Notes: generated by a model from the letters alone, not told the origin. A stretch of DNA of 64,000 bases from Clitoria ternatea (GCA_037962975.1 CM075672.1:52832501-52896500); one strand, 5' to 3'. Shown: positions 1 through 12,154, numbered from the stretch's first letter. A program made the numbers and translations.

Positions 1-463
1 GAAGCTTGGTAATCGATTGAACTTTGCCTTGTAGTCGATTAGCAGTGATACCTGATGCATTTAATTTGGCTTCGTAGCTTCGTAATCAATTATATAGACA
101 TAGTAATCGATTAGCTTAATTCCAGTAACCTTCTAATCGATTGTCTGAATTCTCTTAATCGATTAGCTGTTATACCTGATACTTTTAATGCCATTTTTGG
201 TTTTGGTAATCGATTAAACCATGCATGTAATCGATTATCTTAATTCCAGTAGCTCTGTAATCGATTATTTGAAATGTTATAATCGATTAGCTTAATGTCC
301 TGATGCAATTATTCCAAAACAGAAGCTGCCTAATCGATTAAATGAGGCTTCTTAATCGATTAGCTGCGTGTCTGATTCCATATCTTTTGTTTTTGCAAGG
401 AGTTCTTCAAGAGTGCTTTGTCATTATCAAAATTCTTGAACCTGTAATCACATTCAAAACACA
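1..463 (-). repeat. 3' LTR of the copia element, partial
   Basis: It matches 20607-21065 almost base for base and ends at the same TGTGTTTTGAATG (minus strand). The homology stops exactly where a polypurine tract begins at 464. It holds about a dozen TAATCGATTA-like palindromes spaced roughly 25-40 bp apart. The rest of the LTR lies left of the window. Confidence 0.92.
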
Positions 464-482
464 TTCTCCCCCTTTTTGATGA
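464..482 (-). other. polypurine tract of the copia element
   Basis: The minus strand reads AAAAAGGGGGAGAA directly before the LTR start TGTG. This is the classic plus-strand primer of SIRE-type elements. Bases 483-994 upstream of it are AT-rich untranslated sequence with further short purine runs; I see no gene there. Confidence 0.85.
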
Positions 483-994
483 TGACAACAATGTTCATCT
501 CTTGAGGGTTGTTAGTTGAGACAACAATCTTTATCTCTAATTTTGTTTATGCAATAACATTTGAATTCTGCATAAAATCCTTATCTCTTAATCAAATTTT
601 TAGAGTCTGCCTTATATTTTAAATGAATTATCTAATTAGATTACAAGTTATCTCTTAAATGCATTATCTCTTTAAACAACTAAGACTCCCCCTATCTTTA
701 AGAATATATGCCTTTTGGATATTATACCAGATAATTAAGCATTTTTAGCAGTCAAAAAACTTAGATGAACACAAACATACTTATTGCAGTCAAAAAACTC
801 AGATGAACACAAACACACTTATTGCTTCTCCCCTTTTGTAATCATCAAAAACAAATAAAGCATTGATAGTCATATGAAGAAAGACAAATTTTATTCATGA
901 AGAACTGAAGGGAAATTACATTAAGGAAATGATAAAAAAAAACTGAAGCAGAAAAAAAAACAGAAAGCACAATGATCAAAACATAGAAACGGAT

Positions 995-2104
995 CTAGTT
1001 ATCCGGGTTAAAAAATCTAAGTTTAGAGATTTGATGCGACAGCTCCTCATAACGCTGTTGCATCAGCTCAAAATTTTGCTGCTCAGTCATGGAGAACTCT
1101 TGAAGAGAGTTTTCAAGACAGTCGAAGCAGCGATCAAGGTGAGCATAGAGAGACGCAAATTGGTCAGCAGGGGCAGAAGATGAAGCTTGAGTTGTAGGAA
1201 GAGGAGGGGCTGGTTTATCAGCAGGAGCTTCAAAGGGAATATTGGCATTAATGTCTTCCATTCATGAGTACCATGCTCCGTTTAGAAAAATAAGACCCAT
1301 CTTGGTTAGGTGGTGAGTGCCAATGCAGGGTTTTGGAGGCACTTTTTTTGACAACTCTCCAGCCAAGTCTACTCCACAGTGTTTGAATATTTTGGTGAGT
1401 AGAATGGTGTATGGAAGCTTTTGTTGGTCTTTTGCGTGGCGCATGTGGAACTTGACCAACTGAACCCAGTTTATCTCTTTGTGGTTCAGCATAGCCCACA
1501 TCAAGAGGACATCATCCTCTTCCACCAAAGCATAGTTCCCACCACAGGGCACCAATATCTTGACCAGAAAAAAATGTAGGAGGCAGTTATTCATGGTCAA
1601 ATGTCCCACCAGCTTGTGATTGCTCCTTGGGCGATCAGCCTTCCACAAGGATTGACGGGCGGTGAGAGCATTGAAGCCCCATTCATCTTCAGGTTCTCCT
1701 CCGTCAAAATCTGCATTGTTAAGCGGCAGCATAGAGATTTCTGCAAACTGGGCGTTGGTGAGCTTGATGGTCACATTTTTGACCTTTGATTCGACCATCC
1801 CATTGAAAAGTTTGAGATTGCAGTAGAAAACTTGAATGAGTTCAAGATAATATTGCTCTTCCTTAAGGGTGAGGAAGGGAAAAAGGTTGTAGTGGTGGAG
1901 GCATTGGGAAAAGGTAAGGCTATGGTTATCGAATGTTTCAGCAACGGTGCAGTGGGGGGTCATGATATCTTTTTTAGAGAAGTGGTTAACGAAGTGTTGA
2001 AGGTCTCTAGGAGATGAGAAGAACCTAGAGAAGTCTAGGGGGTTGTTGGCTTGGGCCATGGAGGACCTAGCTCTCTTGACTGTGCGGGAGGAGGCCATTG
2101 TCAA
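995..2104 (-). pseudogene. env-position ORF with putative plant transposon protein domain
   Basis: The 280-codon ORF (2104-1262) starts MTMASSRTVKRARSS. It is followed, after a single TGA at 1262-1264, by 88 more codons in the same frame starting MEDINANIPFEAP. The stop sits directly before an ATG, so this may be one protein broken by one mutation or two adjoining ORFs. The middle part resembles the plant-specific 'putative plant transposon protein' domain: an FYCNLKLF segment, a following beta-rich VKNVTIKL segment, then a long helical region ending in FKHCGVD. The C-terminal part has a proline-rich stretch followed by a glutamine-rich, coiled-coil-like stretch (LQEFSMTEQQNFELMQQRYE). No signal peptide is visible in the first residues. 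It lies downstream of pol, where SIRE elements carry their env-like gene. Its function is unknown. Confidence 0.75.
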
Positions 2105-2311
2105 GGAATGTAGAGAAAAGGATGAAGAGAGGAGGAGAGTTCTTGAGAACTTTGAGAGATTTGAAGAGGAAGGAGGTAGTGTGAGATGAGAGGGTGAAGA
2201 GAGGTGTATTTATAGAGAAGGATTAGGTGTAGAAAGGAGGGAGATGAGTTAAAAGAGGGGGGAAGTCGAGCAGTCCTCGGGAACCCATGTTTGGCTGTTG
2301 GAGTTCTGATG

Positions 2312-2645
2312 CTAATCGATTACGAGGATGAGGTAATCGATTAGCTCACAGTTTTTGGGGAATTTAAATCGTTTCGCTCAGAGGGCAATCGATGATGGAA
2401 GTTGTGTAATCGATTAGTGAAGAAACAGAAATGTCCTAATCGATTGTGAGAGTCTGGTAATCGATTAGGGGAAAGATGAAATGTTGTGGACCTGAAACAA
2501 AGGCTTTGTAATCGATTATGGATCAAGAGGTAATCGATTATTCATAAAACAAAAACATTATAATCGATTAGATATCAATGAGTAATCGATTATCAACGTA
2601 ACAAAGGCTTATTAATCAATTAAGAAGTGCTATGTAATCGATTAT
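2312..2645. repeat. dispersed TAATCGATTA palindrome array
   Basis: About twelve copies of TAATCGATTA or one-base variants occur in 335 bp, with non-repeated spacers of roughly 15-35 bp. The same motif fills the element's LTRs (1-400 and 20510-20965). It lies between the env-position ORF and pol. No ORF here is credible; apparent ones encode NRL-type peptides that merely echo the repeat. Confidence 0.9.
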
Positions 2646-2777
2646 ATGGTTCAAAAATTCACAATTTATGTAGTTTTCACACAGGAAGGTTGCAGTTTCA
2701 ATGAATCATACCACAGATAGTAAACAACTCATATAAACATGCTATACAACAATGTTTTTATCAAAATACTTCATCAT

Positions 2778-4655
2778 TCAAACACAATTGATCATGTCAA
2801 GAATTCCCAATTCTCTTCTAATGTGGATGAATTGCTCTTTTGCTAATGGTTTGGTGAATATGTCTGCCAATTGTTTAGAGGTTTCAACATGTTCAAGCAC
2901 ACAATCACCCTTTAAAACATGGTCTCTAATAAAATGATGTCTTATTTCAATATGTTTAGTCCTAGAATGCATAACAGGGTTCTTTGAGATATTGATAGCA
3001 CTAGTATTATCACACTTAAGAGGCACATGGTCTAATGCAACTCCAAAGTCTAGAAGTTGTTGTCTCATCCAAAGGATTTGAGCACAACAACTACCAGCTG
3101 TAACATATTCTGCCTCAGCTGTGGATAAAGCAATACTTACTTGCTTCTTACTATGCCAAGAAACAAGGGAACTACCAAGTAAATGACATGTGCCACTCGT
3201 ACTCTTTCTATCAAGTTTACAACCAGCAAAGTCAGAATTAGAATATCCTATGAGAATACATTCAACGCCTTTGGGATACCATAAACCAACATTTTGAGTA
3301 CCCACAAGATATTTCAAAATTCTTTTCACAGCAGTGAGATGTGATTCTTTAGGACATGCTTGATATCTAGCACACATGCATACAGCAAACATAATATCAG
3401 GTCTACTAGCTGTTAAGTAAAGTAAGGAGCCAATCATACCTCGGTATTTAGTTATTTCAACATCCTTACCCTTCTCATCTTTGTCTAGGTAGCAAGATGT
3501 ACTCATGGGTGTAGCCATTTCATTTGCTTTGTCCATTTCAAAACTTTTGAGCAGTTCTTTACAATATTTTGTTTGACTAATGAACGTTCCCTCATTAGTT
3601 TGTTTGATTTGTAATCCATGGAAGAAGGTGAGTTCTCCCATCATGGACATTTCAAATTCATCTTGCATGATTTTGGCAAACTCTTGACAAAGAATTTCAT
3701 TAGTAGCACCAAATATTATGTCATCAACATAAACCTGTACCAAAAGAATATCATTATTTTTGCACTTTATAAAGAGTATAGTATCAACCTTACCTCTTTC
3801 GAAATTATTTTCTAAAAGAAATTTGCTTAGTCTTTCTTACCAAGCTCTTGGAGCTTGTTTCAAACCATATAAAGCTTTTCTCAATTTAAAAACATGGTTT
3901 AGAAATTTGTGATTTTCAAAACCGGGAGGTTGATCTACATAGACTTCTTCTTGAATATAACCATTTAGAAAAGCTCTTTTGACATCCATTTGATAAAGCT
4001 TAAAATCCATACAACAAGCAAAAGCTAATAGTAATCTTATGGCTTCTAATCTAGCTACGAGAGCATACGTTTCTTCATAGTCTATCCCTTCTTCTTGATT
4101 ATATCCTTTAGCAACTAATCTAGCTTTATTTCTTGTTATTATGCCATTCTCATCTAGCTTATTTCTAAAAACCCATTTTGTTCCTATTATTTGGTGATCA
4201 TTGGGTCTTGGCACTAATTTCCAAACTTCATTTCTTTCAAATTGAGTTAACTCTTCTTGCATGGCCAATATCCAATGTTCATCAATAATAGCTTCATCAA
4301 TGTTTTTGGGTTCTATTTGTGATACAAACACTAGGTGATTACAAGTATTTCTAATAGCATTTCGAGTACTTACACCTTGAGTCATTTCTCCTATGACTTT
4401 GTCTAATGGGTGATCCTTCAATGTGATCCATTGATGTGGTTCCTCATTTTGTGTTGTTTCTTCTTTCTTGTTGATTTCCTCCTCTTCATTTAAGTGCATT
4501 TCTTGAAGTGTACCTGCAAGATCATCAACATCTTCCTTTCTCGGAGGGTTATGGCTATTTTCATCAAATTTAACATGAATAGATTCTTCAAAGGTATTTG
4601 TGCGTTTGTTGAAGATTCGATAAGATTTACTAGATTGAGAGTATCCTAGGAAGAT
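2778..4655 (-). pseudogene. copia pol, integrase end, reverse transcriptase and RNase H
   Basis: This is the 3' half of the SIRE pol. From 4655 it resumes the integrase after the nested insertion with FLGYSQSSKSYRIFNKRT, exactly continuing DEAI at 16717. RT follows: WVFRNKLDENG, ARLVAKGYNQ, the RAFLNG and KALYGLKQAPRAW blocks, and the catalytic YVDD box near 3720. RNase H includes LDRKSTSG, ALSTAEAEYV and the closing KHIEIRHHFIRD. The frame is open throughout except for one TAA at 3837-3839, directly after PRAW. The usual proline of EETYAPVAR is leucine here. The encoded enzyme would copy element RNA into DNA in cytoplasmic particles. The 3101-4655 part is duplicated in inverted orientation at 13629-15185. 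Confidence 0.92.
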
Positions 4656-4658
4656 TGC

Positions 4659-6224
4659 TGTTAACCCAGCGATAGCATCTCAACAGTTCATTTCCACCAC
4701 CGGGTTGTTAATTGGCAAGCGCACCAATCGTTTGTAGTTTTCAAAATTTAGATATCGTTCCATTGGGATTGAAAGTCCAATAATAACAGTAATTTTCTAT
4801 TTACTATGGTAAATGTGAAGGAAGTTATAGACAAAGAATGATTTATATACAAATTATACAATATTCACAGGATAGAATGATTGAGTGGTTCATAAGATAA
4901 AAAGAAAATAAAATCTATCTAAAAAGTTGAGTTGCAATCTAGAATAGGTAAGATACTTGAGATAAACACAGATAAACAAATTATGTTGGAAATTGGATCC
5001 CTAATCTAGAATAACAATGAGGAACTCAAGACATGCATATTTAATCATCAAGTTTCATGTCATTGCAGCTTAGAATCATTATAACCGATCCCTCGTGATA
5101 TAAATTCTAAGAATTCACCGTAAAGTCCGATCCCTCGTGAGCTTTCTCAGTAAAAACTTGCATTAAGACCTGGCCTTATGGCAACAATGGTTAACAACCC
5201 CTATAGAATTGAGATACCAAGGGTATTCCAACTTTTACTTTCGTCAAAACAAGTTTCAATGCGGCATGAACAATCATTCTCCCATTTGACATTCATACTA
5301 ATAAAACAAGTTTCAATACACATGAAAATCATTCTCCCGTTTGACGTTCATATTAATAAAAGGTTGAAATACTAACATGGACTTGAATCATAAACATGCA
5401 AAGGTCGAATTCACAACATTATACTCAATAGATTAGTTCACCAATTCCAACATAAACAAATTAGTTACACATGGTGAAAGTAAAAACAACACTTACAGAG
5501 TTTGACATTACGAAGACGATGGGAACTTCATGATACAACGATTACAATACACCGAAACACACTCAAGTATCTAGAAAACTATTCTAGAACTATAACTCAC
5601 AAAAGAAGTACTCAAAGTCGAGCACAAGAGAGAAAAGAAGAGAATGGGATGCTATGGGATGTGATAGAATGGTGTTGGATGGCCCTATTTATAGGGCTGA
5701 GCAAGGGTGCTGACGCTACGCGTCAGTGTGACGCTACACGTCACACCCCTGACTCAGCCTCTATTAAACACTTGATAATGGCCACTTCAAATTATTAAAT
5801 TTGATCATGCCTGGCCACATGGACATGTTTCCACCGAGTTTTGGCCTTTCATGCTGAGTGGGGTGCCCATTGGTGCTGAGTGGAGTGCCCATTATTGGGT
5901 CCAAGTGGAGTGGTTGGCCAAAGTGGAGGTGGAGACCACGCAGCACTGACGCTACGCGTGGCTGTAACGCGTAGCGTCAGTATCAAAAATAGTTGTTGAT
6001 GCTACGCGTGGGGTGAGGCTACACGTCAGCTCCTCCAGTGTAATTTTCTCTTGATTTCTTAACTTTTTCACTACAAAACTTAGAGAAAATTGTTCAAGGG
6101 CAGATTATTTCCAACAACATCCATTTATTTAATTTAAATCCTAATTTTCTAAGAAATTAAACTAATTTTTGTAATTTTTATGAAATTTTTATTAAAGCTT
6201 TTATTGAAAATTTGAGGACTAACA
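4659..6224 (-). repeat. 3' LTR of the Athila-like element
   Basis: It runs on the minus strand from TGTTAGTCCTC at 6224 to GGGTTAACA at 4659, 1566 bp. It is preceded by the polypurine tract TTGGGGGTATT (6225-6235). It holds a TATA box (see 16202) and several hairpins built from GACGCTACGCGTC, including one with 15-bp perfect arms at 5945-5981. Confidence 0.92.
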
Positions 6225-7496
6225 AATACCCCCAACTTGAGACATTGCTCGTCCTCGAGCAAGAGAGAAAAATAAGAAAAATAAAAATTTGGAATCAAAT
6301 TTTTGAGTTAGTCCGAGAATTTACAACAAAAAGTAATTTTCACAATTTAACTAATTTTGTAATAATCAAAAATTGATATCAAGTATAATAAAGGTTTAAT
6401 GATAAAATTTATTTACAATATTCTATTAACAATCAAGCAGAATTTCAGGCTTACCTCACAGGTGTTTATCTCTATGTAATAGGTAACCTGTTTCACTCAA
6501 TCAATCATAAGATCAAACGAATTTAACTTTGTTTGTCATCTAATCAATGGTTATTTATACAGAATTAGTTCAGAAATCACAAGGTCTTTTCACGGGTTGT
6601 AATGAGGCTTGGTTTACAAGAATCAATGGTTTTTCTTGGAATTCAAAAACCTAAAATCATAAAAGAGCATTTTATAATTTTTTTAGGCTTTCTCTTGACC
6701 CAAACTCTCATTTTTTTTGTTGATGAAAAATAAATACCCCCAACTTGATTCTTTTCACTATTTTTGACTTTTCTTTTCCATACTTATTTTTGAAAAGAAT
6801 CAAGTTGCTTATTTTCACTCCCCATTTTTGTGAGAACACTTAAAATATTTTTCATTTATTTCAACTGCTCTTTTAATCAATCAAGTATAGGGAATGGTAA
6901 AAACAGATTTAGTTTTAAGGGTACCAAGGAATTTTATTTTAGGCTCAAATTGGCTTGCAAAGGATAAAAGAATTTTTACCAAGGTAAGCTATTTGACCCA
7001 AGGTTTTTTTTTCACCAAAAATGTGCCTTGATCATTTTCCTGAATTTATAGTACAACAACACAAATCAGAGATTAAAGCAAAATCAATTCGAATTGAAAA
7101 TATGTTGATTAAACCCTCAAGTATATAAAAAGATATCTCTATGCTCACCGGGCTATCGAAATTTGCTTGATGGTTAATAAATCTATTGTAATTAAATTTA
7201 TCAAAATTCCTAAGTTATAAAGAACTAATAATTGATTTTACAAAATTAAGTTTCATTGTGTAAAAACTCTAAGTGTATTAACTTACTAACAAAAATTTGA
7301 TTGATTTATTAAAAGATAAATTTTATTTTTGGATTTTTGGATTATTTTTCGAATAGAATATGCAAAAACAAATAATTACGTAAAAACACACCACACAATA
7401 ATAAAATACCATAATATAAAGTGTAAATGTAAATGTAAATATAAACTAAAAATAACTGTACTCAAAGTAAATGCAAGAAATAAGAAGATGGCATCA
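6225..7496 (-). other. 3' untranslated region with two polypurine tracts
   Basis: AT-rich sequence between the env-position ORF and the 3' LTR. AAATACCCCCAACTTGA on the plus strand occurs twice: at the LTR edge (6223-6239) and again at 6732-6748. The first is the functional-position polypurine tract; the second is an upstream duplicate. No credible gene. Confidence 0.6.
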
Positions 7497-8756
7497 TCAA
7501 TCCTCCATCTGATCATCCTGCTCCTCATCCTCATCATCGCCGTCAGAGTCAGCCTGTGCGCCAGATGATCCACCAGTCTCAGGGTAGGTAGGTAAATCAC
7601 CGGGCCAAGCTACATGTGCTGCAAACTCGGCCGGGGTAACATAAGGTGCTCCCTCTCCCTGTAACCTGTACTGATAAAATTCATCGTGAAGATGAATATA
7701 AGCTCTATGAATGGCGGCCATCATCTGCATCATATGCTGATGCTCAACTGATATCCGGGCAAAGCCCTGTGTGACAACATCAGTAGATGGAGGCTGCACT
7801 GGTGGTCTCCTCCTCCTAGGTCTGGGCTGAGCCTCCTGCTCTAGTGGTGGAAGCTCGCACTGTTGGACGAAATAATCTCTGTTCACTAAAACTTTGTACG
7901 ACAACTCCCTGCCTCCTCAGTAAGGCAGATATAATGAGAGGAAATGGAATGGGGCTGTTCACTTTATACCCAAGGGAATACAAGTGAATCTGCTCAGATA
8001 TAAGCTCAGCTATGCCAATGGTATAACCCTAGAGGATAGAAAATAGAATGCAACAACGCTCAACTAGAAGAGATGAAAGATGGGTGACAGGAGTGATGTT
8101 ATGAAGCATAAGGTGGGACCACGCCTGGGCTATAGGGGTAAGCTGGGTCTTTAAGAGGTTAGATGGACTCTTTCCAACCTTACTCAGGTTGAAAAAGATT
8201 CTATCTTTGCTCAAGAAGTGAGCAACCTCCTCGAGGGAGTATCCTAACTCTCCCTCGGCAATAATCTTGTTTCTATTTTCCTTCCAGAAACAAGTGTCAT
8301 CCTCGGGAGTAGGCTCCCAAGGATTACCCAATAGGGTACTGATAGTGTCCGGTCATATGAAATATGCTGGCCCCTCACCCAACTCGTCCGCTGCTGTCCT
8401 ATATTCGGTGTGTCCTGGCGAGTCCTGAAGGCATTCGCATAAAACTCCATCACTAAGATCGGATCCCCCTCAGTAGGTAGAGAGAATAGAGGTCCCCATC
8501 TCCTCTGCTGAACTCCATCCTGAAGCTCAGGGTAATCTCCTGCACTCAAATCAAGGACCCTCTCCGAGATAAGTCTCTGGCCTTTGATTTGATGAAACCG
8601 TGCCCACTTTGCATCAATACGAAATCTGATAGGATCCCTCGGTCCTAACACTTCCTGTCGCTGAAGATCAGGATCCTCAGAGGTGGTGTCAGTATCCGTG
8701 GCCTTCCTCTATCTTTTAGAAGGACCAGTAGTGGGAATGGATTTCCTTGGTGCCAT
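7497..8756 (-). pseudogene. Athila env-position ORF, putative plant transposon protein domain
   Basis: The reading starts at ATG 8756-8754 (MAPRKSIPTTGPSKR), is interrupted by a TAG a few codons on, and continues through at least two frame changes (8651-8244, 8331-8029, 7904-7497). Recognisable pieces are WARFHQIKGQRLISERVLDL, MEFYANAF, then a helical segment with RCCILFSIL, all in the order of the 'putative plant transposon protein' domain. The C-terminus is acidic (DSDGDDEDEEQDD), with an R/P-rich stretch (RPRRRRPPVQ) before it. It sits downstream of the pol position, as in other Athila elements. It is clearly broken, and its role in the element is not established. Confidence 0.75.
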
Positions 8757-10014
8757 CTGCAAAAAGTAAAAATTTTAAAATTAAACACATGTTAAAAAGT
8801 AAATCACACATTATCAATCCTAAACAATCAACTAAATATTTACACAAAATTTGAAACATAAATATTTTTGGTTTTTCTAAAAATGAAATTCACACAACAA
8901 CATATTTTTGTATTTTTGTGATTTATAAAGAAAGCTAACATACATATTTTTAAGTAATTTTGAATCAAATTTTCAAAATGAAATTCATACAATTTATTCA
9001 AAATTTATACAAATTTATTTTTATATTTTTATGCAAGAAAGTATAACAAATATTAAATATGACAATTTATTAATTTTTTTAAAAAGAAAACAACAAATAA
9101 ACAAACACACAGCATGTTAAACAGATTAACAAAAAATAAAATAAGAAACAAAAATTAACTAAAATTAAAAACAGAGGCTGACGCTACGCGTGGTGGGACG
9201 CTACGTGTGGTGAGACGGTACGCGTAAGCCAGTTCTTCCCACGCTACGCGTCTGTGGGACGCTATGCATGGGCTCACAGTTCATCCTCATGCTACGCGTT
9301 AGTGGGACGCTACGCGTGAGCTGCACAGAACAAAAAAAATAGGTGCAACCCCTTTCAAACCACATTATATCCATTCAATTTCCTAATTCTAACAGCAATC
9401 AATTCCAATGGTCTTCTAATCCTAATCCTAACCACATTTATTTCTAAGAATTGAAAATTAAAAACAAAACTAAAGAGAAAGGATTAGAACACTTACATGT
9501 GATTCCTTGAGCAAATAGGATTGAGAAGGTTTGGAAGAGAGAAAAAGAGGTTTCAAAAATTAGGTTTTGAAAACTTAAGTGAGGCAGAAAGGAGATCTTA
9601 GGTTTTAAACCCTAAGATGGGCCTCTCTGGTTCAGTTTTTAAAAACTGAACGTGGGCTCTAACGCTACGTGTGGAAGGGACGCTACGCGTCAGGTCCAAA
9701 ATTCAGAGTCCATGGCACGCGTCACAGTGGCGCTACGCGTGGGCTTCTGTTTTTGATTTGTCAAAATTTTGATTTTCATAAACCTTTTCTTTTGAGTTTT
9801 AAACCCCTTTTCTTTTTAAATTGATTAAATTTTTTATTTTTATTTTTATTTTTATTTGAAAATAACAAGAAAAGAATGGGTTGCCTCCCATTGAGCGCTA
9901 GATTTAATGTCTCCAGCCAGACATTATCTCTGATTAATCAGGTGGTCTCCCAATATTCGTTGAGGAATCACCTGTATTTTTCTTCCTTCTTCTTCTTTTC
10001 TGATGCTTAATTAC
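8757..10014 (-). other. untranslated region with ACGCTACGCGT motif clusters and post-pol signature
   Basis: The motif GACGCTACGCGT occurs in clusters at about 9178-9322 and 9658-9748, echoing the LTR. Near 9880-9955 the minus strand carries GGGAGGCAACCCATTC, a sequence I associate with the region just after pol in Athila/Tat elements. It directly follows the protease end, which marks where RT and integrase have been lost. No gene is visible. Confidence 0.65.
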
Positions 10015-12038
10015 CTATTTTTCATCTTTCAAGGCATCGGTTAATTTAAAACAATTTAATTGATTGGAAAGAGATATACCTGGTTCGATTGAAGGGTAAA
10101 CTTTTTCCTCATTACTTGTCCTGAGGTGTTCATGAGCACTAAAGCTTACCTCTTCTTCATAAACCTTGACTGCAACCATACTTAGATCAACATCTACTTT
10201 GATCTTTGCAGTTTTCATGAATGGTCTTCCTAGGATCAGGGGGATCTCAGTATCCTCCTTCATATCCAGTACCACAAAGTCAATTCTGAAGTGGTACTTA
10301 TCAACCTTTACCAGTACATCTTCCACAATCCTAAAAGGCTTTTTGACAGAGCGATCCGCAAACTGTAATTCTGTCTTTGCTTCTTTTAGCTCATATTCAC
10401 CAATGCGCTTTATTAATTCTAAGGGCATCAAGTTGATGTTAGCCCCTAAATCTAATAACGCATTCCTGATGTTGATATTTCCAATTGTTACAGGAATGGT
10501 GAAACTCCCTGGATCTTTACATTTTTTTAGGGTTATACAGTTTGTTTCTTGCTCTGTATTTACTTACACATTTTTTTCTTTTTCATTTTTTTCATTTTTT
10601 TCACTTTTTTTTTCTTCTTCTTTCTTTTTTTTACTCTTTTCTTTACAATCAATTTTTACAATATCAGAAGAAACAACATTACATTGTTCCCTTGGGTTTT
10701 GAGTGTTTGCAGTAAACCCAGAACTCTTTAATTCGGCTATTTCTTTTGCAAGCTGTCCCATTTGTATGTCTGATGCTTTTCGGGCAGCTTCATTTGTTTC
10801 CACAAACTGTAATAACTGTTGAATAGATTCCTCTATCCTTGTCAATCTTGCATTGTCAGTTTGTTATTGCTTAAACTGATTGTTAGGAGGTCTATTGGAA
10901 GGTCCAGTGTCCTGTCTCCAGCCAATATTCTGATTTTGCCAACCCTGCAGGTAATTGTTAGGAAAAGAATTTCCATGATTGAAAGGAAAATTACCTAAGG
11001 GTGCTCTTTGATGGTTCATGAAATTGGCTTGCTCTTGCTCATTTCCACAGTAACCACATGGTTGTTCTCCCATGCAGTGCATACATTGTTTAAGTTGAGC
11101 AGAGGGTCGTGATGCTACTTGAGCAATTTAGAGTTTTTCCAATTGCTTGCTCATAACTTCAATTTATTGGGTCAGTAATTTTTGCTGAGCCAACACCGCA
11201 TCATTTACTCCTAATTCGAGCATTCCTGGCTTCCTCTGTACATTACCTCTTTCATGCTTTGCTTGGCGGTCACTGATAGCCATTGATTCCAATATTTCTA
11301 TGGCTTCCTCCACAGTTTTGTTCATTAAAGAACCACCTGCACAAGCATCTAACATCATCTTGAACTGAGGCAATAAACCATGGTAAACAATTCTTACTTT
11401 TTCGGCATCATTCAGGTTGTGGTTTGGACATTTTCTCAAAAGTGCTTTGAATCTTTCCTATGTCTCTCCTAGTGATTCATCATTATTTTGAGAAAAAGAG
11501 TGTATGGCTGTCATTGCTTCAAAATATTTCGAAGGAGAATAAAATCTTTCCAAAAATTTTCTTTCAACATCGGACCAGTTTGCAAAACTACTCAGTAGAC
11601 AAGATTTAAACCATTCTTTTGCTTTACCAATCAATGAAAAAGGAAAAAGTCTCATAAAAATAGACTCTTCTTGATTGGGTTCAAAACCAATTGTGCTGCA
11701 TAACTCATAAAAAATATTTAAATGTCCATATGGTTCTTCATGATTTAACCAGCAAATTGATTGTTTTGAATAATATTTAAAGTAGCAGGTTTAATCTCCA
11801 CTGGTACAACAGGCCCTTGAAACATACCCAAAACTCGGGGTGGACCATTAATAGCAGCAAACTGTCCCAATGTTATCCTTTCAACAGCCATATTTGAATT
11901 TTCAAAATTAGAAGTAGAAGAAGATTTAGTTTGTGTTTTAGAATTCAAAGACTTGATTTTCTTTACAAACATTTCTATCTCAGGATCAAAATAAATTTTA
12001 GCTGCGGTAGATCGAGTTTGCATACACAAACTAGACAA
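10015..12038 (-). pseudogene. Athila-like gag and protease
   Basis: Gag begins at 12038 (MSSLCMQTRSTAAK). It includes the retrotransposon gag domain (LFPFSLIGKAKEWF, then FLERFYSPSKYFEA, later GGSLMNKTVEEAIEILE) and a lysine/glutamate-rich linker (10564-10640). Protease follows, with LLDLGANINLMP and LILGRPFMKTA, the Athila-type active-site form. The frame is broken near 11745 (a one-base loss after FAG). It also carries stops near 11457, 11163, 11130, 10863 and 10563, several of them single-base changes of Trp or Gln codons. Gag would build the particle and protease would cut the polyprotein. RT does not follow. Confidence 0.85.
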
Positions 12039-12154
12039 AGAAAGTTAGTGTAACAATAAGTAAAAATAAATAAAAAAATTTTAACTAAGGTAAAAAAATA
12101 TTTACCACGGTAATTAAAAATTTACTATTTCACTGAAACAATTCAATCCCCGAC

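Noticed and set aside
1..463. Regularly spaced TAATCGATTA units as a CRISPR-like array
   Set aside because: The conserved part is only 10 bp, spacing is uneven, and the sequence is a plant LTR repeated at 20607-21065.
10549..10731. Plus-strand F-rich ORFs
   Set aside because: Antisense of the lysine/glutamate-rich gag linker.
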